64,000 bases of DNA. Source: Dryas octopetala (Eukaryota; Streptophyta; Magnoliopsida; Rosales; Rosaceae). The position numbers and the translations under genes are program-made. The DNA lies in contig OY992833.1 of NCBI GenBank assembly GCA_963921425.1, positions 6,669,228 through 6,733,227 on the forward strand. Reading direction: 5' to 3'. Below, piece after piece: positions 36,401 through 45,243 of this stretch. How positions within the stretch are numbered: position 1 is the stretch's first letter; the number at the start of each line of letters is the position of its first letter. The notes beneath the pieces are model-generated. The model made no database searches and was not told the DNA's origin. It was given only the letters and a program-made list of their open reading frames with translations.

Positions 36401-36725
36401 GGGTGAAGAAAATATGGTGGCCGTACCTAAAGTCCAAAGAAAAGTTGAAGGGACCAAGGTAATGGCTGTCCCAAGAGAAAAAGAGGAAGTCATAAACATA
36501 CTTGAAGCTCATATGTCAGGGGCATTTGAGGCCAATGAGGAAAAGGTTGGGACATGCAAGATAGACACCGACCAATTTATGAGTGAAGTTTCCAAGAACG
36601 AATCTGACCAATCCATGGTCGAGATTGCTAAATACGATAATGACCGGCTTGTAGTTGAACAACCCAAGGTTGAAGTCGGCCAAGAGACGGTTTCAACACA
36701 AGTAATGGCAGACCCTCCTTCCTGA
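33492..36725 (+). CDS. Gypsy Gag polyprotein, N-terminal part of the gag-protease frame
   Basis: 1077-codon frame. Retrotransposon gag domain at about residues 296-449 (LFSGQDYQSSIEHIGRF, LARLVQNSEESAQGYISRF, KKFEGMEFRDLYDLVMRVDK). A Cys/His motif CKWHNAWSHSTANC near residue 573 is typical of Tat Gag. The C-terminal half is charged and low complexity. The frame ends in TGA at 36723-36725 but continues in the same frame seven codons later with the protease part, so the stop is either a disabling mutation or a readthrough site. Forms the virus-like particle. Confidence 0.85.
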   Translation: MVANTRAFPNRDQENPYRNPVPYRDPMTKNQANPSNQPAGKATGAVNPSNHPNLDSGKKPQVSQQSGNDHVPTFVDHGVDQKNQDGSYDEVTIEDVPKKIGPLFQPNPATIEDVQQLINLVREESRVTQTHLQTVAIQVNTTLDWIERTNNVMADNIAGMGTQIGQHIVQALQGGQGQNPPMANQVQIPEPYRPPPLADQPRAHLGLGGNGNGQNNGRAQNQWGNHQAVNNFAGGIQVGLGQAPVGIDRNMIEMVVQDMYGPLARRTIRPVYRRPYPDFVDQTEYLRGFRVPDFTLFSGQDYQSSIEHIGRFTAQCAEAANNDNLKLKMFLNSLTGAAFTWYVSLPVNSVPNWQTMELIFHEQFYRHEPEVSMADLARLVQNSEESAQGYISRFRLARSRCTVPFPESEFVKLAQNGLSLELRKKFEGMEFRDLYDLVMRVDKYEALLREERQKRMAAKAAWNKNKSSVQMVNMQEELEQLDTESDEELAEINAAEIVISKPHVCKALVKASKDQKAQQVSFSSKQKGSATRTFTFDFSKAEQIFDQLLAEKLIKLTNGQTMPPGNELKDRTYCKWHNAWSHSTANCVVFRNVVQDLIEKGTLRFPDKDKPVMGVEKDPFPNVQVNMVNLHLPEYGRRNEKKAGGDGSRSSQTLGGQSQRKEVRPIKEVTTRPEGKLAPIKGIVLCSRCQCEVELEAFRVESVKQNEENDNVLKSSQNRDKSMPTTAHEKEKVGQGHEFEKSIEHHFQEKGKGRVDEMSPPENFSPHSPRRRIDLGGRTRRQLEGDLRGDGKPITFQPKDKGKGKMEDLVPLRDDRLRSPRRKIELGNESRRYHEDNYRRPYKRPYHRTLRYEDVVEDLSKPYERKERSLWVSVTEGQNRNVAHVAMPKPGKNTFKPTPAEPNVWYKKGKDGIMIPLTRTQTRRVQRQYAQSCREEEAWIKEREAQLRRSSDLREKIKRGEVRLLKDDNLGEENMVAVPKVQRKVEGTKVMAVPREKEEVINILEAHMSGAFEANEEKVGTCKIDTDQFMSEVSKNESDQSMVEIAKYDNDRLVVEQPKVEVGQETVSTQVMADPPS

Positions 36726-36746
36726 TCTCATGACCTTTCACCAAGA

Positions 36747-37847
36747 ATGAATGGGCCAGCTGAAGGAAAGAATGACTCTTTTAACGAAGGGGATGAAGAT
36801 AAAGTCGACCCCGACCAAGAAATGGGATTTGAAGAGGCTGAGGATGAAGATTACTTGGATGAAGATGACCTTGACGGAGAATATTATGAGGAGGAGAAAG
36901 AAAGTGACAACAATAAAGGTGAAAAGAAGTCCCAAATGAAGATATCACCTTCAAGAAAAATTACATATGAATTTGGGTCTTTAGGACCATTTGAATGCAG
37001 CATGATCATTACTTTGCCGTTGGATTTCAAAGCAGGGCCAGAACAAGTGGCCCAGTTGGAAGGAGACGTCATGGTTGAAGAAGAGGCATGGGCAGAAATA
37101 GATGACCAAGTAGCAAATCAGGAAGAAAATGATTGTGGACGGTCTGCGTGGCTCAAAGAGCATGGGGATGACCTCAACAACCAGTTAAGAACATTCCTCG
37201 GCAGGCCAACTGATGCAATGGCCAAACAAGTAAGAGCGTTATACATCCGGGCACATATTGATGGAATGCCGATGAATAGAGTATTCGTGGACAACAGTGC
37301 CGCTGCTAATATTCTACCATTGTCTACCTTGAAGAAGCTAAAGAAAACACAACATGACCTGCGTCCGACAAAGGTGAGGATAAGCTCTTTTGTGGGGGAT
37401 GACGAGGAAATTCTAGGGGCAATTTCGCTAGAAGTAGCGGTTGGAAAAAAGAGAAGGGACACTACTTTCCTCGTGGTGAACTCGTTCTCCCAATATAACG
37501 TACTGCTTAGTCGAGATTGGATCAATGGTAGTTGGTGCATCCCGTCGTCTTTGCACCAATTGCTAATACTTTGGAATGAGGACAATACAATCGATGTTAT
37601 TTCGGCCGATACACGGCCTTTTTCAGCTTCAGCAAACTTTATGGACGCTGAATTGTATGAGGAAGGAGTCACATTCCAAACCTTGGTAGATGGAGTCAAG
37701 GATATAGAATCTTTTGGGGTCGCAGCCAATGAGTTGGTTGAAGCCAAGAAATTGGAAGTCAAGATTAAAGATGAGCGGCCAATGTTGGTTGACCTGTTTG
37801 CATCAATATCCATATCCGATGACGGACAAGAATCAAGAAACGATTGA
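36747..37847 (+). CDS. Gypsy aspartic protease region
   Basis: Same frame as gag, separated from it by one TGA. The acidic N-terminal part is followed by the retropepsin-like domain: ALYIRAHIDGMPMNRVFVDN then SAAANILPLSTLKKL, residues about 162-200. The catalytic triplet reads D-N-S where Tat elements usually have D-G/S-G, so activity is doubtful. The frame closes at 37847; homology passes into another frame between 37714 and 37847, indicating one indel. Confidence 0.75.
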   Translation: MNGPAEGKNDSFNEGDEDKVDPDQEMGFEEAEDEDYLDEDDLDGEYYEEEKESDNNKGEKKSQMKISPSRKITYEFGSLGPFECSMIITLPLDFKAGPEQVAQLEGDVMVEEEAWAEIDDQVANQEENDCGRSAWLKEHGDDLNNQLRTFLGRPTDAMAKQVRALYIRAHIDGMPMNRVFVDNSAAANILPLSTLKKLKKTQHDLRPTKVRISSFVGDDEEILGAISLEVAVGKKRRDTTFLVVNSFSQYNVLLSRDWINGSWCIPSSLHQLLILWNEDNTIDVISADTRPFSASANFMDAELYEEGVTFQTLVDGVKDIESFGVAANELVEAKKLEVKIKDERPMLVDLFASISISDDGQESRND

Positions 37848-38025
37848 AGAAGCGCTGGAGAGATGGTCAGTGCATTTGGCTGAAGAAACGGCCTGGAAAG
37901 ACAAAGATGAGATCGATCTCGTCGAATGCTTAAGAGAAGGGCCTGAAGAGGACCGCTTAGAAATTGAGGAATTGGACCCAGCACCAGCCAAGATTGATGA
38001 CTCCAAGGCTGAAGTGTAAGACCCT

Positions 38026-41000
38026 TTGATTGAAGTGAATTTGGGAACGGCTGAGGAGCATAGGCCGGTTTACGTTAGCGGCTTGATGGAACCGTCGCTA
38101 AGGGCCGAGATGGAGTCAGTTCTGAAGGAGTTCAAAGATTGTTTTGCGTGGGATTACACTGAAATGCCCGGACTTAATCGTCAGCTAGTGGAGCATCGTC
38201 TTCCAATCAAAGACGACTTCAAGCCATTCAAACAACCGCCCCGACGGATGTCAAAAGAAGTTGAGCTTAGGGTGAAAGAGGAAATTGAAAAACTTTTTAC
38301 AGCCAAATTTATACGGCCAGCGATATATGTAAAGTGGCTTTCTAATGTTGTTCCTGTAATTAAAAAGAATGGTAAAATAAGAGTTTGTGTTGATTTTCGT
38401 AATTTAAATCTTGCAACTTCTAAAGACGAATATCCTATGCCTATGGCCGATCTCCTTGTTGATGGAGCGGCCAAACATGAAATGTTGTCATTTATGGATG
38501 GCTACTCGGGCTACAACCAAATTAATATAGCAGAGGAAGACGTCCATAAAACAGCATTTAGGTGCCCAGGGGCGACTGGAGCATTTGAATGGGTAGTGAT
38601 GCCTTTTGGCCTTAAGAATGCTGGTGCAACCTACCAGCGAGCCATGAACGCGATTTTCCATGATATGATTGGCAAGACTTTGGAAGTGTATATTGATGAT
38701 GTGGTTGTAAAGTCGGCCACTCGGTCGGGCCATCTTGGGGATTTAAAGAAAGCCTTCGAAAGAATGAGGTTGCATAAACTAAAGATGAATCCTAAAAAAT
38801 GCGCTTTTGGGGTGTCGGCCGGAAACTTTCTAGGCTTTTTAGTCCACCAAAGAGGAATTGAAGTGGACAAGAATAAGGCCAAAGCCATCATTGACGCGCC
38901 CCCACCCAAGAACAAAAAGGAATTGCAAAGCTTCCTTGGCCGAATAAACTTTTTGAGAAGGTTTATTTCAAACTCGGCCGGAAAGACAGAACCTTTTTCC
39001 CCACTTCTTAAGCTTAAGGGTGAAGAGGAATTTGTATGGGGAGAACTACAACAGAAGGCATTTGAAGCAATTAAAGATTATTTAACCCGGCCACCAGTAT
39101 TGATTCTGCCTAAGAGAGGCAAACCACTGAAGTTGTACATATCGACTTCAGAGAACTCTATTGGAAGCTTGTTGGCCCAAAACAATGATGAAAAGAAAGA
39201 ACAGGCCATCCACTACTTTAGTAGAATACTAACGGCGGTGGAAAGAAAATATTCGCCGATCGAAAAGTTATGTTTGGCTTTATACTTCACAGCCACAAAA
39301 TTGAGACATTACATGTTGCCTTCTGTTGTCTTTATCATTTCCAAAACAGACCTCATTAAATACATGTTGTCCCGGCCTATCATTAGAGGCCGAATTGGAA
39401 AATGGACAATGGCTTTGTCTGAATTCTCGTTTAGGTATGTGCCCCAACAATCGGTTAAGGGCCAAGCCTTAGCCGATTTCCTAGCCGCTCACCCTAGTGT
39501 AGAAATAGAAGACATGGAATCATTCGAGATAGCATCTCACTTTCTGGTTCCATGGAAGTTATACTTTGATGGGTCGAGTACTGCGGCCGCATCTGGGGCC
39601 GGAATTGTGATCGTTTCTCCGGGGAGTTTTAGAGCACAATATGCCTTCCAATTAGACTTCACATGTTCAAATAATCAAGCCGAATATGAAGCGTTAATTA
39701 TCGGCCTGGAAATTTTGAGGGAGCTAGGGGCAGCCAATATAATGATCATGGGTGATTCCATGTTAGTCATTAAACAATTGACTGGAGAGTATAATTGTTA
39801 TAGTGCGGTGTTGTCAGAATACCGTGAAATGGCCATACAATTAATGGGCGACTTTGACGAAGTTAATATGGAGCATGTTCCTCGAGATTTGAATTGGGAG
39901 GCCAATGAATTGGCCCAACTTGCATCTGGTGTACACCTATCCGAGGGGTTGGCTGAGAAATTCTTTAAAGTAGAAAGAAGATCCTTGCCTTCGGTTCAGG
40001 AAAGGGGATTGATGATCAGAGCAATACCGTCAGGAGTTACGCCAGAAGATTGGCGTTATCCTCTTCTCCAATACTTAAGGCGTCCAACCGAGAAGCACAA
40101 TCGAAGAATAAGACTTCAGGCAAGAAACTATGTGGTTATGAACGGTGATTTATATAGAAAAGGGTTTGACGACTTGCTGTTGAGGTGCCTAGGGAAGAAG
40201 GAAGCCATGCAAATAATGGCTGAGGTCCATGAAGGAGTGTGCGGTGCCCACCAACCCGGAATTAAGATGAGGTGGTTGATCAGGAGACATGGCTTCTATT
40301 GGCCAACTATCCTAAAAGATTGCATCACATATGCGAAAGGTTGCCAGCCTTGCCAAAGGCATGGTCCGATCCAACACGTGCCGGCATCAACGTTGAACCC
40401 TATAATCAAACCTTGGCCATTCAGAGGTTGGGCTATGGATGTGATCGGAGAGATTCACCCAACTTCAAGTAAGGGCCATTCCTACATCTTAGTGGCCACT
40501 GACTACTTCACTAAGTGGGTCGAAGCTGTACCTTTGAAGAAGGTATCGCAGGTAGAGGTCATCCAATTCGTGAAAGAAAACATTATTCACTGTTTCGGTC
40601 TACCCGAGTCCATTACCACTGATCGGGGAAAATATTTCATAGGGGCGGATGTTAAGGCGTTCATGGAAAAGAATGAGATCAAGTTGCATCACTCCACCCC
40701 ATATTATGCCCAAGCTAATGGTCAGGCAGAGGCTAGCAACAAGGTTATCAAAAATATCATTCAAAAAGCTATAACGGACAAGCCAAAGAAGTGGCACGAA
40801 ATATTATCCGAAACCTTGTGGGCATATCGGACATCAAGGAGATCGGGGACAGGAACGACACCGTTTGCTTTAACGTATGGGCATGACGCGGTTTTACCTT
40901 TGGAAATAGCAGTCAAGTCCTTGCGGGTTGCCCTCCAAGGAAATTTAACACCGGATGAGTACACTCAAGCCATGGTTCAAGAGCTCGAAGAGATGGATGA

Positions 41001-41322
41001 GTCAAGGTTGAAAGCCTTGGACAACTTAAAACTTCAAAAACAAGCTGTAGCAAGGGCATACAATAAGAAAACGAGGGCCAAAAGTTTCGGGAAGGGCGAT
41101 TTAGTTTGGAAAACCATCTTGCCTCTTGGTAAGCATGATCGACAATTCGGAAAATGGTCACCCACATGGAAGGGACCATTCACTGTGGTTAAGGTTTTAG
41201 GTAAAGGAGCGTATCAATTAATGGACTATGATGGCCAACTTCATGATGCTCCAATCAACGGCCGATATTTAAAGCGATACTACCCAACGGCTTGGGAATT
41301 GATGCAAAACGAAAGCTCATGA
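38026..41322 (+). CDS. Gypsy Pol: reverse transcriptase, RNase H, second RNase H, integrase
   Basis: 1098 codons. RT at about residues 100-260, with VCVDFRNLN, FMDGYSGYNQI and catalytic YIDD at 38689-38700. The Ty3 RNase H follows (KPLKLYISTSENSIGSLLAQ). A second RNase H-like domain comes next (LYFDGSSTAAASGAG, NNQAEYEALIIGLE, GDSMLVIKQL), the mark of the Tat lineage. Integrase has an H-H-C-C finger (40230-40370), core DVIGEI, TTDRGKYF, GQAEASNK (D,D,E) and a C-terminal GPFTVVKVLGKGAY. An in-frame extension from 37714 is cut off by TAA at 38017-38019, and the join to protease needs a frameshift. The pol body itself has no lesion. Confidence 0.9.
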   Translation: MIEVNLGTAEEHRPVYVSGLMEPSLRAEMESVLKEFKDCFAWDYTEMPGLNRQLVEHRLPIKDDFKPFKQPPRRMSKEVELRVKEEIEKLFTAKFIRPAIYVKWLSNVVPVIKKNGKIRVCVDFRNLNLATSKDEYPMPMADLLVDGAAKHEMLSFMDGYSGYNQINIAEEDVHKTAFRCPGATGAFEWVVMPFGLKNAGATYQRAMNAIFHDMIGKTLEVYIDDVVVKSATRSGHLGDLKKAFERMRLHKLKMNPKKCAFGVSAGNFLGFLVHQRGIEVDKNKAKAIIDAPPPKNKKELQSFLGRINFLRRFISNSAGKTEPFSPLLKLKGEEEFVWGELQQKAFEAIKDYLTRPPVLILPKRGKPLKLYISTSENSIGSLLAQNNDEKKEQAIHYFSRILTAVERKYSPIEKLCLALYFTATKLRHYMLPSVVFIISKTDLIKYMLSRPIIRGRIGKWTMALSEFSFRYVPQQSVKGQALADFLAAHPSVEIEDMESFEIASHFLVPWKLYFDGSSTAAASGAGIVIVSPGSFRAQYAFQLDFTCSNNQAEYEALIIGLEILRELGAANIMIMGDSMLVIKQLTGEYNCYSAVLSEYREMAIQLMGDFDEVNMEHVPRDLNWEANELAQLASGVHLSEGLAEKFFKVERRSLPSVQERGLMIRAIPSGVTPEDWRYPLLQYLRRPTEKHNRRIRLQARNYVVMNGDLYRKGFDDLLLRCLGKKEAMQIMAEVHEGVCGAHQPGIKMRWLIRRHGFYWPTILKDCITYAKGCQPCQRHGPIQHVPASTLNPIIKPWPFRGWAMDVIGEIHPTSSKGHSYILVATDYFTKWVEAVPLKKVSQVEVIQFVKENIIHCFGLPESITTDRGKYFIGADVKAFMEKNEIKLHHSTPYYAQANGQAEASNKVIKNIIQKAITDKPKKWHEILSETLWAYRTSRRSGTGTTPFALTYGHDAVLPLEIAVKSLRVALQGNLTPDEYTQAMVQELEEMDESRLKALDNLKLQKQAVARAYNKKTRAKSFGKGDLVWKTILPLGKHDRQFGKWSPTWKGPFTVVKVLGKGAYQLMDYDGQLHDAPINGRYLKRYYPTAWELMQNESS

Positions 41323-41552
41323 GAAATATAATCATAAGGATGAGTAGAAAGCCGACCAATATATATATATATAGATATAAATATATATATCATTTAAAAA
41401 AAAAAATGGTCAAGGCTATCAAAGCAAGGCCATAAATGGCCAAAAATCATAAGTCAGCCATTATAAAACAAAAGTGGCTGAAATCGACAGATAAATCCCA
41501 AAATAGGCAACTATGATCGGGGACTAAACATGGCTAAAGTCTCAAAATAAGG
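41323..41552. other. Gypsy 3' region between pol and antisense gene
   Basis: AT microsatellite at 41362-41390 and A run near 41396; low-complexity sequence with repeated GGCCA/GGCTAA words. No gene. Confidence 0.5.
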
Positions 41553-43474
41553 CTAAAAGTTACGGAAAATGGTGGCTTTGAAGGTGTCCCAATGACTCTC
41601 AGCAATGCTCATGGCCGCGACAAGGCCAGCTTGTTTCTTGGAGAAGTCCTCTTGAGCACGAATCAGCTCCTGAAGGCGGGCCTCAATGGGTTTGGCCCCC
41701 TGAATACGTGCGGTGAACTTAGAGGCTAACTCGGCCTGTTGGGCATCAATCTTTCTCTTCTGCTCCTCAAGGTCGTGATAAAGTTGCATCTCCTCCTCGC
41801 TTGCGACGGCCTCAGCTACAAGAACATTCTTAGTAGACAGAATTTCTGTGGCTAGGCTAAGTCCAGCCTGGTGCTCCGCCCGGGCGTGACGGTAGCTGGC
41901 CGCAGTCGACTCAAGTAGCTGAAACGAGAACTCTATCATGGTCCCAAGGCCAGCAACCACAGGGTTGGCCAAGGATAGCCTAGCAATGGCATCTCGAAGC
42001 TTAGCCCGAAAGGCTTCGTCTGACATCGCCTCGAGACCTTGAGCGAATAAGGCCTCAAAATCAGTCTTCACTTGGCCACTACATGGCCCAAGGATGGAAG
42101 ACTCGGAGGCTGAAGTAGTGGAGGCAGTAGCGGCTGCAATCAGACAATGGAAGCGCTTCAAGGAATCTGTAGCTCCCGTGTCCATCATAGGTGAACCCTG
42201 AAAATTTTAAGTGGAGTAAGAGGCCATTGGGGGAAATAGAAGTTAAGTATGCAAGGCCATGGAAACATACTCTAAATGGCTGAGAGGTCATAATAGCCAT
42301 GGATTCGGAGGTTGGGGTTGCCGGAACCACTAGCGTGGAAACTTGTGAGCTGGAGCCAGCAGTAGAAGTGGGGACAAGTGTCTGAGCCATGAATCCCTAC
42401 AAGAAAACTCAAATGAATAAAAGATATGATTTTTTTAGGCTGAAATGAGGTTTTTTGACAATTACTTACTGGGATTGTCAGAGGAGGCGATGTATGAGCA
42501 ACGTGAATCTCTGTATCAAGGCCATTAGAATTGGCCTCAGCAACCAAGGAGATGTCAAGGGTCGGCATGACGTTATTCTAAAGTGATAGGCGATTAGAAG
42601 TTAGATGTGCTACAAGGCCAGCTGAGAATTTATATGAAGAAATAGAGTTATGTACCTTTGTTGCTTGTGGCTGAAGGACAATAGCCAAATCCGTAGAAGT
42701 CCCTGGAGCAGTCTCAGTGGCATAGTCCAAATGAGGGTTATTTGGGGATGTGTTGTTGGCCTCAGTGGGTTCTTGGCCAAGTGAACTAGCTAGAAGTGCA
42801 GGAGATGTTCGAACCACAACCTATGATGGATAAAATGGGTTAGGTATGCCTCACAAACATATATATAAAAAAAAAAAAAGGGAAATAAAGGGGTTTAAGA
42901 AATTTGAGCTACCTCACTACCCACCTCCGAGTGGGGAGATGAAGACTTGTTCCCATCAGGCTGAGTCACTAAGTCGTCAGACATAGTGATGATGTGACCA
43001 TAGGGGACCTCTCCCATGTCCAAAAGTGTCTCCACACACCCATTAGTTGGCTGAGAAACAAGGCTAGCCACCTGCAAAATACGGGTTAGAGTGGTGCAAT
43101 CCCAATGTTCGCCAAAAGTTTAGAGGAACATGTTTACCCTTTACTCAACGATTCCAATCCATGTCCGGAACCCCATTTGTTTCCTTCGGCTTCATAGGCG
43201 ATGGCCAACATTTAAATGGCCTAGTTGCTTCCCACCCTTGCCAATCAAGAGATTCATGGCAAAAAATAGGAAGGTCTTCTTCCGGAGATGGCATGACCTC
43301 GGCAACAATGTTAGGAATAGAGCCATGAAAATGAGGGCCGAGGGTGAAAGTCATAACCTTGGGTGCGGCGTCGGGGTCAATGGGATCATAAGGCTCATTT
43401 GAGTAAGCATTAACATCCTTCTTGAGAGCTTCATGAAGTTTCTTATGATATGCTTTGATAGCCTTTACCTCCAT
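41553..43474 (-). CDS. Antisense spliced gene inside the gypsy element, unknown function
   Basis: Opposite strand to gag-pol. Exons: 43474-about 43148, 43071-42913, 42820-42656, 42577-42470, 42396-42271 and 42197-41553. The last five have canonical GT-AG borders, lengths that are multiples of three and phase-0 junctions throughout, giving about 400 open codons. Exon 1 (MEVKAIKAYHKKLHEALKKD) ends in a TGA at 43145-43147, just before a GGTAAAC donor-like sequence, so this copy may be broken there or start later. The last exon is Ala/Glu/Gln-rich with predicted coiled coil (LYHDLEEQKRKIDAQQAELA). Middle exons are Ser/Thr/Pro-rich. Tat elements are known to carry extra and sometimes antisense ORFs; I cannot name a domain. 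Confidence 0.6.
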
Positions 43475-43860
43475 GGTGTGCTTGAAGACAAGAAAAACCC
43501 AAAAATAAGGAACTTGATGTCACTTGAGCAAAACGACAAACACGTGGCGCGCACACCTTCAAGTACCTAGAACAAGCCAATCATGGCATCCTATAAACCC
43601 AAATCCACAAAGAGTGCATCAATTTAAGTCACAAAATCAAGTTCAAGACCAATTTCAAGTAAGCATTTATTAGAGATTAAAGGAAAATTGAAGAATTTTG
43701 ACAATTCAAGAGGAGGAAATAGCTTGAGTTGGGTAAAGTGATGTACCTTGCAGGATTTTTTGAGGGAAAAGTTTTCTTGAGAGCAAGAAAGGGTTCAAGA
43801 CTATTGCTTTGACGGAGAAGTTTAGTTGCAGGGCGAAAGATTTGTTTGAGATTTTGATGG
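43475..43860. other. Upstream flank of the antisense gene
   Basis: Probable promoter and leader of the antisense gene, by position. No motif assigned. Confidence 0.35.
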
Positions 43861-44205
43861 ATGAGAATAGATGGAAGGGCACAGAGCAATGCCCAGATAA
43901 GCAAGGAGGTTGGAGGGCAGTTTAGTATTTTTGATGGGTCGGTGACGGGCATAAATTTGGAGTTGGAGAATGGGAAGTTGATTGTGCAGAGATGGAGGTT
44001 TGGGAGCTGGCCTGATGGCATTCAATCGACGGTGAGACTTACATTTGAGGAGCCTGAACCTGGGCTCACTGTTGTCAAGCTAACGCATTCAGATGTTCCT
44101 GAGGAAGACAGCTATGGGAACGCGACTGTGGTAGAGAATACAGAGAGAGGATGGCGGGATCTTATTTTCCAGAGGATAAGGGCAGCTTTTGGTTTTGGTA
44201 TTTAA
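43861..44205 (+). pseudogene. Captured AHSA1 (activator of Hsp90 ATPase) 3' cDNA-like fragment
   Basis: AHSA1 proteins stimulate Hsp90 ATPase. The frame reads QSNAQISKEVGGQFSIFDGS, LIVQRWRFGSWPDGIQSTVR, LTHSDVPEEDSYGN and VENTERGWRDLIFQRIRAAF, ending at its natural stop. It covers the AHSA1 C-terminal domain (about 110 aa) without introns. A 3'-UTR-like stretch follows, with an A tract at about 44385-44401, so it looks like a 5'-truncated processed cDNA. The N-terminal domain is absent. It lies inside the gypsy element between the antisense gene and the 3' LTR. Confidence 0.82.
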
Positions 44206-44401
44206 GATTTTTAAGTAGAGTCTCTCTTAAGAATGTAGAATTTGATCATCTTGGAAGCATGAGTTCAATGTTGGGATTAGATATAGAGTCTATTGCTGTA
44301 CTAATGTTACGCACTGTCATTGATAGACTGGTCAATGTGACTGAATTGTTTTTTTTTTAAATGTTTTGTCATTCCTCTCGCAAAGAAAAAAAAAAAAAAA
44401 A
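44206..44401 (+). other. AHSA1-derived 3' UTR with poly(A) tract
   Basis: Non-coding continuation after the AHSA1 stop, ending in about 17 A. The tract marks the end of a reverse-transcribed mRNA. Confidence 0.65.
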
Positions 44402-44471
44402 GGAGGCGGTACTGCTGCAGCTATCGGGTTTTGAAGCAAAAAGGCAAGGTCTTCATTAAAAAAAAAAAAAA

Positions 44472-44778
44472 CAGTTTAAATGAGAAAAGTGATGTTTTCA
44501 GCTTTGGGATTGTGCTGTTAGAGATTATCACAAGTCGACCTGCTATATCGAGAACGCATGATGAGATCATTAGCATTAGCCAATGGGTTGGCTTAATGCT
44601 TGCAAAAGGAGACATTTACAGCATAGTTGATTCAAGCTTAAAGGGAGATTTCAATGTCAACTCAGTCTGGAAAGCTTTGGAAATAGCAATGGCATGTGCA
44701 TCTGTATGTGCCATCAAAAGGCCACTCATGACTCAGGTAGTGGCGGACTTGAAGGAGTGTTTAAACATTGGCCAATAA
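44472..44778 (+). pseudogene. Captured receptor-like kinase fragment (kinase C-lobe)
   Basis: About 100 residues from the end of an LRR/malectin-type receptor kinase: LNEKSDVFSFGIVLLEIITS, ISQWVGLMLAKGDIYSIVD, WKALEIAMACAS, KRPLMTQVVADLKECL, then TAA at its natural end. It is open throughout but lacks the N-lobe, HRD and DFG motifs, so it cannot be a kinase. It directly follows a run of 14 A (44457-44470). Lies inside the gypsy element, tandem to the AHSA1 fragment and on the same strand. Confidence 0.8.
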
Positions 44779-45227
44779 GAAATGGCCTTGCAGCAAAAAT
44801 ATCTCTTTTGAGTTGATCTTTCTTAAGCCAAGTAAGTAAGTACATGCACCTGGGCTTAGTCATATAGCTGAAGACAAAATAGTGGCTTAGTTACAAATTC
44901 TATACATATATATATGTATATATATATTTTGTTATATGTATACAGTAACTATAGTTGGATATACATACATTAATATATATTAACCTTTATGTGTATTAGC
45001 CAATTCTTGGCTATTATTTGTGGCTATGCTCCTCCAAATTTTTTGGCCAAAAATAAAATATGGGCCAAAGTTGCCCACAATTCTTATAGGCCAATAAAAA
45101 AAAAAAAAAAGGGGGCAAAGAATGCCACATTTTTTATAGGCCAATGAAATGATAATGGCCATTCTCGGCGTGCAAGAGAAAGAAAAACAAAAACAAAAAC
45201 TTTATAGTCTCAAATTGCTTAGACTAT
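44779..45227 (+). other. Gypsy 3' region before the polypurine tract
   Basis: TA-rich repeats at 44905-44935 and several GGCCAA words; no gene. Confidence 0.5.
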
Positions 45228-45243
45228 AAAGCTTGGGGGGCAA
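45228..45243 (+). promoter_or_regulatory. Polypurine tract of the gypsy element
   Basis: AAGCTTGGGGGGCAA immediately before the 3' LTR, the primer site for plus-strand DNA synthesis. Confidence 0.7.

Noticed and set aside
37118..37984. 288-codon minus-strand frame opposite the protease region
   Set aside because: Antisense shadow of the gag-protease frame; no splice pattern or family match, unlike the real antisense gene at 41553-43474.
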